A stretch of DNA of 8,263 bases, from positions 1-8,263 of the forward strand of contig DBAV01000027.1 in the NCBI GenBank assembly GCA_002291875.1. Reading direction: 5' to 3'. A program made the translations under genes and the position numbers. Positions 5,662 to 8,263 of this stretch are shown piece by piece. How positions within the stretch are numbered: position 1 is the stretch's first letter; each line of letters begins with the position of its first letter. The stretch comes from Hyphomonadaceae bacterium UBA1001 (GTDB lineage Bacteria; Pseudomonadota; Alphaproteobacteria; Caulobacterales; Aquidulcibacteraceae). A model generated the notes under the pieces. The model was not told the DNA's origin and ran no database searches. It was given only the letters and a program-made list of their open reading frames with translations.

Positions 5662-5686
5662 GGAACGCTCGGAGTCACGCGGCGTT
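5662..5686 (+). promoter_or_regulatory. EcfG-type general stress promoter of the SRPBCC/dehydrogenase operon
   Basis: GGAAC (5662-5666), 16 bases, CGTT (5683-5686) is an exact match with the same spacing as the promoter at 4443. Transcription would start near 5693, leaving a leader of about 24 bases that carries ribosome binding site GGAGAGG (5706-5712) before ATG 5717. Confidence 0.75.
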
Positions 5687-5700
5687 GCCAGCCCGGGGGT

Positions 5701-5746
5701 GCAGCGGAGAGGCACCATGCCGTCGCAGATGGATGACGCAGGTCCC
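5701..5746 (+). repeat. 46-bp dispersed repeat, copy 2, carrying a gene start
   Basis: This is the second copy of the 5125-5170 repeat. Here it contains GGAGAGG (5706-5712), the ATG at 5717 and the first ten codons of the membrane/SRPBCC gene. It lies immediately downstream of the EcfG-type promoter. Confidence 0.75.
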
Positions 5747-6382
5747 GCCTCGGGCCCAATGGGCGGCAGGCCCCCTTCCGATCCTCGTGCCCCGCCCGGG
5801 CGCGACCCTCGACCAACACCGGTTCAAGAGGATGCCGCGCCACCCCAACTGCGCGGCCCCCAACTGCGCGGCCCCCAATTCCGCGGCCTCGGTGTCGAGC
5901 CGCGTCCGGCGCGACCGCCCATCGGCGGCGGTGCCCTCGAGCCCGGGCCCATGCCTGACCAGACCGGGCCGGACCGTGGTGCACGGGGGCGTGCGCCGCG
6001 CACTCTTGCGGGTGACACCCCCAATCCGGATGCCCTGGAACAGTCGCTGGGCACGGTGGTGTTGCCCAGCCTGGGATTGATGTCGATGGTTTCGGGCCTG
6101 GTCGGGGTGGTGCGTCCGGGCCGCGGCCGGGGTGGCCGGGTGCTCGGCATGGTCGAGATGGCGATCAGCTTTGGCCTGCTCAGCGCCCGCCGCAAACAGC
6201 CCTGGACATGGGCCAGGCTGGCGCTCGATGCCACAATGCTGCTGCGTCACGCCGCGCAAGGGGGGGCGGGGTGTCGGTGGCACACCGGATCGGCGGAATG
6301 GCACTGGACCTGCACGCGGCCACCGCCCTTGCGGGGCCGCACGACCGGGCGGTGGCCCGGCGGTCCGGCACGCGGCCCCTGA
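5717..6382 (+). CDS. N-terminal (membrane-domain) part of a frameshifted membrane-SRPBCC protein
   Basis: The frame runs 221 residues from ATG 5717, which has ribosome binding site GGAGAGG four bases upstream and an EcfG-type promoter. The first 95 or so residues are proline/glycine/arginine-rich and look disordered, including three LRGPQ-type repeats. Residues of about 103-178 are the recognisable part. They contain a hydrophobic segment SLGLMSMVSGLVGVV, then RVLGMVEMAISFGLLSARRKQPWTWARLALDATMLL. This resembles the membrane domain often fused in front of SRPBCC domains (pattern: ALGLREL.SG.GLL...PW.WARVAGDA.DL). Past the G run at 6260-6266, similarity continues in the -1 frame, so the tail to 6382 is probably out-of-frame translation. 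An alternative start, ATG 5951, would remove the odd N-terminus but has no clear binding site. Function unknown. Confidence 0.55.
   Translation: MPSQMDDAGPASGPMGGRPPSDPRAPPGRDPRPTPVQEDAAPPQLRGPQLRGPQFRGLGVEPRPARPPIGGGALEPGPMPDQTGPDRGARGRAPRTLAGDTPNPDALEQSLGTVVLPSLGLMSMVSGLVGVVRPGRGRGGRVLGMVEMAISFGLLSARRKQPWTWARLALDATMLLRHAAQGGAGCRWHTGSAEWHWTCTRPPPLRGRTTGRWPGGPARGP
5846..5890 (+). repeat. Three tandem 15-bp units in the low-complexity N-terminus
   Basis: CAACTGCGCGGCCCC occurs twice exactly (5846-5860, 5861-5875) and once diverged (5876-5890, CAATTCCGCGGCCTC). Fifteen is a multiple of three, so the repeat gives LRGPQ-type peptide units and can vary in copy number without breaking the frame. 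Confidence 0.7.
6260..6266 (+). other. Run of seven G at the frame break in the membrane-SRPBCC gene
   Basis: Upstream coding similarity is in the frame of ATG 5717. From here on it continues one frame back (positions 1 modulo 3). One added G would join the two frames into a single protein of 371 residues from ATG 5717 to the stop at 6831. Possible explanations are a sequencing error, a real or phase-variable frameshift, or -1 ribosomal slippage. Confidence 0.6.
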
Positions 6383-6831
6383 CCCGATCGGTCACGATCC
6401 AGCGTGATGCGTTCGACCTGCATCGGCTGTGGCGCGACCCCCGCACCCAGGCAACCATCTGGGCGCGTTTCGCGTCCATCGTGCCCGATGGCGAGCATTT
6501 GCTCTGGACCTTGCGCGCGCCGGGCAGCCCCCGGCTCGTGACGCGCTGGACGGACGAGGAGGAAGGCGAGCGCCTGGCGTGGTCTGCCGAAGGCAGCGTT
6601 TTGCCTTCCAGCGGCGGCCAGGTGGTCTTCCGGCCTGCGCCCGGTGACCGCGGCACCGAAGTGACCGTCATGATCAATCCCGATCATCTGGCCGGTGTGT
6701 TCGGCGCCGGCCTGCTGCGCCAGTTGCCCCGTTCGGCGCTGATGGACGTGATGTCCAGGTTCAGGGCGCTGGCCGAAACCGGCGATATCCCCCGGCTCGA
6801 GCCGCTGGCATCGGGGCGGCGGCACCACTGA
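6271..6831 (+). CDS. SRPBCC (polyketide cyclase/dehydrase-like) domain protein, C-terminal part of the frameshifted gene
   Basis: From GTG 6271 this frame gives 186 residues; the frame itself is open from ATG 6208. The segment IGGMALDLHAATAL matches the last part of the upstream membrane domain, and TRPLTRSVTIQRDAFDLHRLWRDP (about residue 34 onward) is the typical entry into a SRPBCC domain. The rest of that fold follows: a beta-rich middle, GERLAWSAEGS, then GQVVFRPAPGDRGTEVTVMI, and a C-terminal helix LMDVMSRFRALAETGDIP. SRPBCC domains bind hydrophobic ligands; the ligand here is unknown. A G-rich stretch four or so bases before GTG 6271 could act as a ribosome binding site, and ATG 6298 is another option. 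I think it was originally continuous with the frame from 5717. The dehydrogenase gene follows 64 bases later, presumably in the same operon. Confidence 0.75.
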   Translation: MSVAHRIGGMALDLHAATALAGPHDRAVARRSGTRPLTRSVTIQRDAFDLHRLWRDPRTQATIWARFASIVPDGEHLLWTLRAPGSPRLVTRWTDEEEGERLAWSAEGSVLPSSGGQVVFRPAPGDRGTEVTVMINPDHLAGVFGAGLLRQLPRSALMDVMSRFRALAETGDIPRLEPLASGRRHH

Positions 6832-6895
6832 GCGTGCGGACACGATCCGCAAGCGGCCGACACCCGTGCGGCGACCCCCTGGGAAGGAACTGACA

Positions 6896-8062
6896 ATGCG
6901 CGCTCTGGTCTGGAACGGAATCAATTCCCTGAAGGTCGAGCGCATTCCTGATCCGCAGATCGTTGCCGACACCGATGTGATCGTCCAGGTGCGCGCCTCG
7001 ACCACCTGCGGGTCGGACCTGCACCTGATTGACGGGCTGATCCCCACAATGCGGCCCGGTGACGTTCTGGGTCACGAGTTCATGGGCGAGGTGGTCGAGA
7101 CGGGGCGTGCGGTGCGCAGCCTCCGCAAGGGGCAGCGGGTCACCGTTCCAAGCTTCATCGTCTGCGGCGGGTGCTGGTACTGCTCGAAAGGGCTTTTTTC
7201 CCTGTGCGACAACACCAATCCCCACGCGGCGCTGCAGCAGGGCGCTCTCAGTGTTCCGACCGCGGGCATCTATGGATACAGCCATGCGTTCGGTGGCTAT
7301 GCCGGCGCCCACGCCAATTTCGTGCGCGTCCCGTTCGCCGACAATGACTGCTTTGTGCTGCCCGACTCGATTTCCGACGAGCAGGCGGTTTTCCTCTCCG
7401 ACGCCTGCCCGACCGGCTTCATGGGCGCCGACCTCTGCGATGTAGAGCCGGGCGATGTCGTGGCAGTCTGGGGGTGCGGAGGCGTGGGCCTGATGGCTCA
7501 GCAATCAGCCTTCATCCTTGGCGCCGAGCGGGTGATTGCCATCGATCGCTTCCCCGAGCGCCTCGCGCTGGCCGAGAGGCTGGGATGCGAGACCCTGAAC
7601 TATCTCGAGGTCCCTGACATTGTCGAAGCGCTGGTGGAAATGACCGGCGGACGCGGACCCGACGCCTGCATCGACGCGGTGGGCATGGAGGCGGGCGGAT
7701 TTGGCCCCGGCTATATGGTCGACCGCCTGAAGCAGGCCACCAGGATGCAGACGGATGTGGGGATCGCACTGCGCCAAGCCGTGCAGGCCGTCCGCAAGGG
7801 CGGCCGCATCTGCGTCCTCGGCGTCTATGGCATGATGGACCATTTTCCGATGGGCGTGTTGATGAACAAGGGCGTGACGCTGCGCGCGGCCCAGCAGCAT
7901 GGCCAGGCCTATGTTCCGAGGCTGATCGATTACACCGAACAGGGCGCGCTGACGCCCGAACTGCTGGCGACGCATGTCTTCGCGCTGGACGACGCTGCCC
8001 GCGGCTACAAGATGTTCAAGCACAAGGAAGATGGCTGTATCCGCGCCGTGTTCAGGCCCTGA
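6896..8062 (+). CDS. Zinc-dependent alcohol dehydrogenase, formaldehyde-dehydrogenase-like
   Basis: This intact 388-residue medium-chain dehydrogenase is predicted to oxidise an alcohol or aldehyde adduct with NAD(P) in the cytoplasm. Catalytic zinc ligands are visible: Cys38 (TTCGSD), His60-Glu61 (GHE) and probably Asp169 (LSDACPTG). Structural zinc cysteines are Cys90, Cys93, Cys96 and Cys104 (CGGCWYCSKGLFSLC). The nucleotide-binding loop GCGGVG is at 193-198, followed by an acidic strand end in AIDRFPERL, which favours NAD. The inserted segment after the zinc loop and the Asp169 ligand resemble the glutathione-independent formaldehyde-dehydrogenase group, but the substrate cannot be read from sequence. 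The frame is open from 6866, but ATG 6896 has AAGGA (6884-6888) seven bases upstream and begins with the family's usual MRALVW, so I start there. It is probably co-transcribed with the SRPBCC gene from the EcfG-type promoter at 5662. Confidence 0.92.
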   Translation: MRALVWNGINSLKVERIPDPQIVADTDVIVQVRASTTCGSDLHLIDGLIPTMRPGDVLGHEFMGEVVETGRAVRSLRKGQRVTVPSFIVCGGCWYCSKGLFSLCDNTNPHAALQQGALSVPTAGIYGYSHAFGGYAGAHANFVRVPFADNDCFVLPDSISDEQAVFLSDACPTGFMGADLCDVEPGDVVAVWGCGGVGLMAQQSAFILGAERVIAIDRFPERLALAERLGCETLNYLEVPDIVEALVEMTGGRGPDACIDAVGMEAGGFGPGYMVDRLKQATRMQTDVGIALRQAVQAVRKGGRICVLGVYGMMDHFPMGVLMNKGVTLRAAQQHGQAYVPRLIDYTEQGALTPELLATHVFALDDAARGYKMFKHKEDGCIRAVFRP

Positions 8063-8087
8063 GGTCGCACGTGTTCCAGTTGTGACC
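8063..8087 (+). terminator. Hairpin directly after the dehydrogenase gene
   Basis: GGTCGCA (8063-8069) pairs with TGTGACC (8081-8087) with one G-U, starting on the base after the stop. The loop is 11 bases and no T-run follows, so this is a weak terminator candidate. Confidence 0.28.
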
Positions 8088-8215
8088 GGCGGCTGGCGCA
8101 CCGGCAGGGAAAGGGTCTTCAAGGGGGGGCTCCACGCCAAACCTCCGGGCAACGCCTGTCATCCGCTCAAAGGCCGCCCGCCTGACACCGACACGTCACC
8201 GACCTCACCATCGCG

Positions 8216-8263
8216 TCCCACAGCCGCGCCCAAGGATCCACAAATCGAACCGAACGGTTCGGT
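8216..8263. repeat. Second copy of the palindrome-bearing repeat, cut by window end
   Basis: The segment shares GCCCAAGGAT and CAAATCGA with 5179-5199, then the whole palindrome core. At 8249 it has A where copy 1 has G5200. The visible left arm (8243-8255) is thus fully complementary to the right arm expected from copy 1. The right arm runs off the window after seven bases. Confidence 0.65.

Noticed and set aside
4974..5984. A 336-codon - strand frame through the repeat island
   Set aside because: It is built from translated direct repeats and palindromes, and it runs antisense to the repeat that carries the gene start at 5717.
6257..6270. Programmed -1 ribosomal slippage site of the X XXY YYZ type
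   Set aside because: The zero-frame codons are CAA GGG GGG GCG; the base before the first GGG is A, so the heptamer does not fit the standard pattern. Slippage is possible but not specifically supported.

Overview
The window is very GC-rich chromosomal DNA, and it looks alphaproteobacterial. Two sites match the consensus of the alphaproteobacterial general-stress sigma factor EcfG exactly (GGAAC, 16 bases, CGTT), and one of them stands in front of a CsbD-like stress gene. Gene content and the many palindromic intergenic repeats would suit Sphingomonadales, but that finer placement is an inference. All genes that can be supported lie on the + strand.

Layout. Positions 1-546 hold the 3' end of recJ, followed by a GC-rich hairpin. 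A tRNA-Glu(UUC) with its own plausible promoter follows (648-767). Positions 768-1814 contain no credible gene, but they hold a degenerate tandem array of about sixteen 16-bp units (967-1225). Positions 1815-4431 are a tight three-gene operon. It encodes an exported protein with a spermidine-synthase-like Rossmann fold, a six-helix membrane protein matching the membrane half of 'fused MFS/spermidine synthase' proteins, and an exported SMP-30/gluconolactonase-like beta-propeller. Eleven bases after the operon there is an EcfG-type promoter, then a csbD-like gene (4519-4710), a hairpin and tRNA-Pro(UGG) (4778-4854).

Positions 4855-5661 form a gene-poor repeat island. It contains three back-to-back perfect hairpins, a related fourth hairpin, a 27-bp near-perfect palindrome that recurs at the right edge of the window, a roughly 62-bp direct repeat, and a 46-bp repeat whose second copy supplies the ribosome binding site and start codon of the next gene.

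From the second EcfG-type promoter (5662-5686) runs a probable stress operon. Its first gene has a membrane domain joined to a SRPBCC (polyketide cyclase/dehydrase-like) domain, but the reading frame breaks at a run of seven G (6260-6266). The second gene is an intact zinc-dependent alcohol/formaldehyde-type dehydrogenase (6896-8062). The csbD-like gene and this operon are therefore predicted to be co-induced in the general stress response. No wholly new system can be demonstrated from sequence alone. The strongest leads are the G7 frameshift, the repeat that donates a gene start, the split and reordered synthase/MFS pair, and the 16-bp array.
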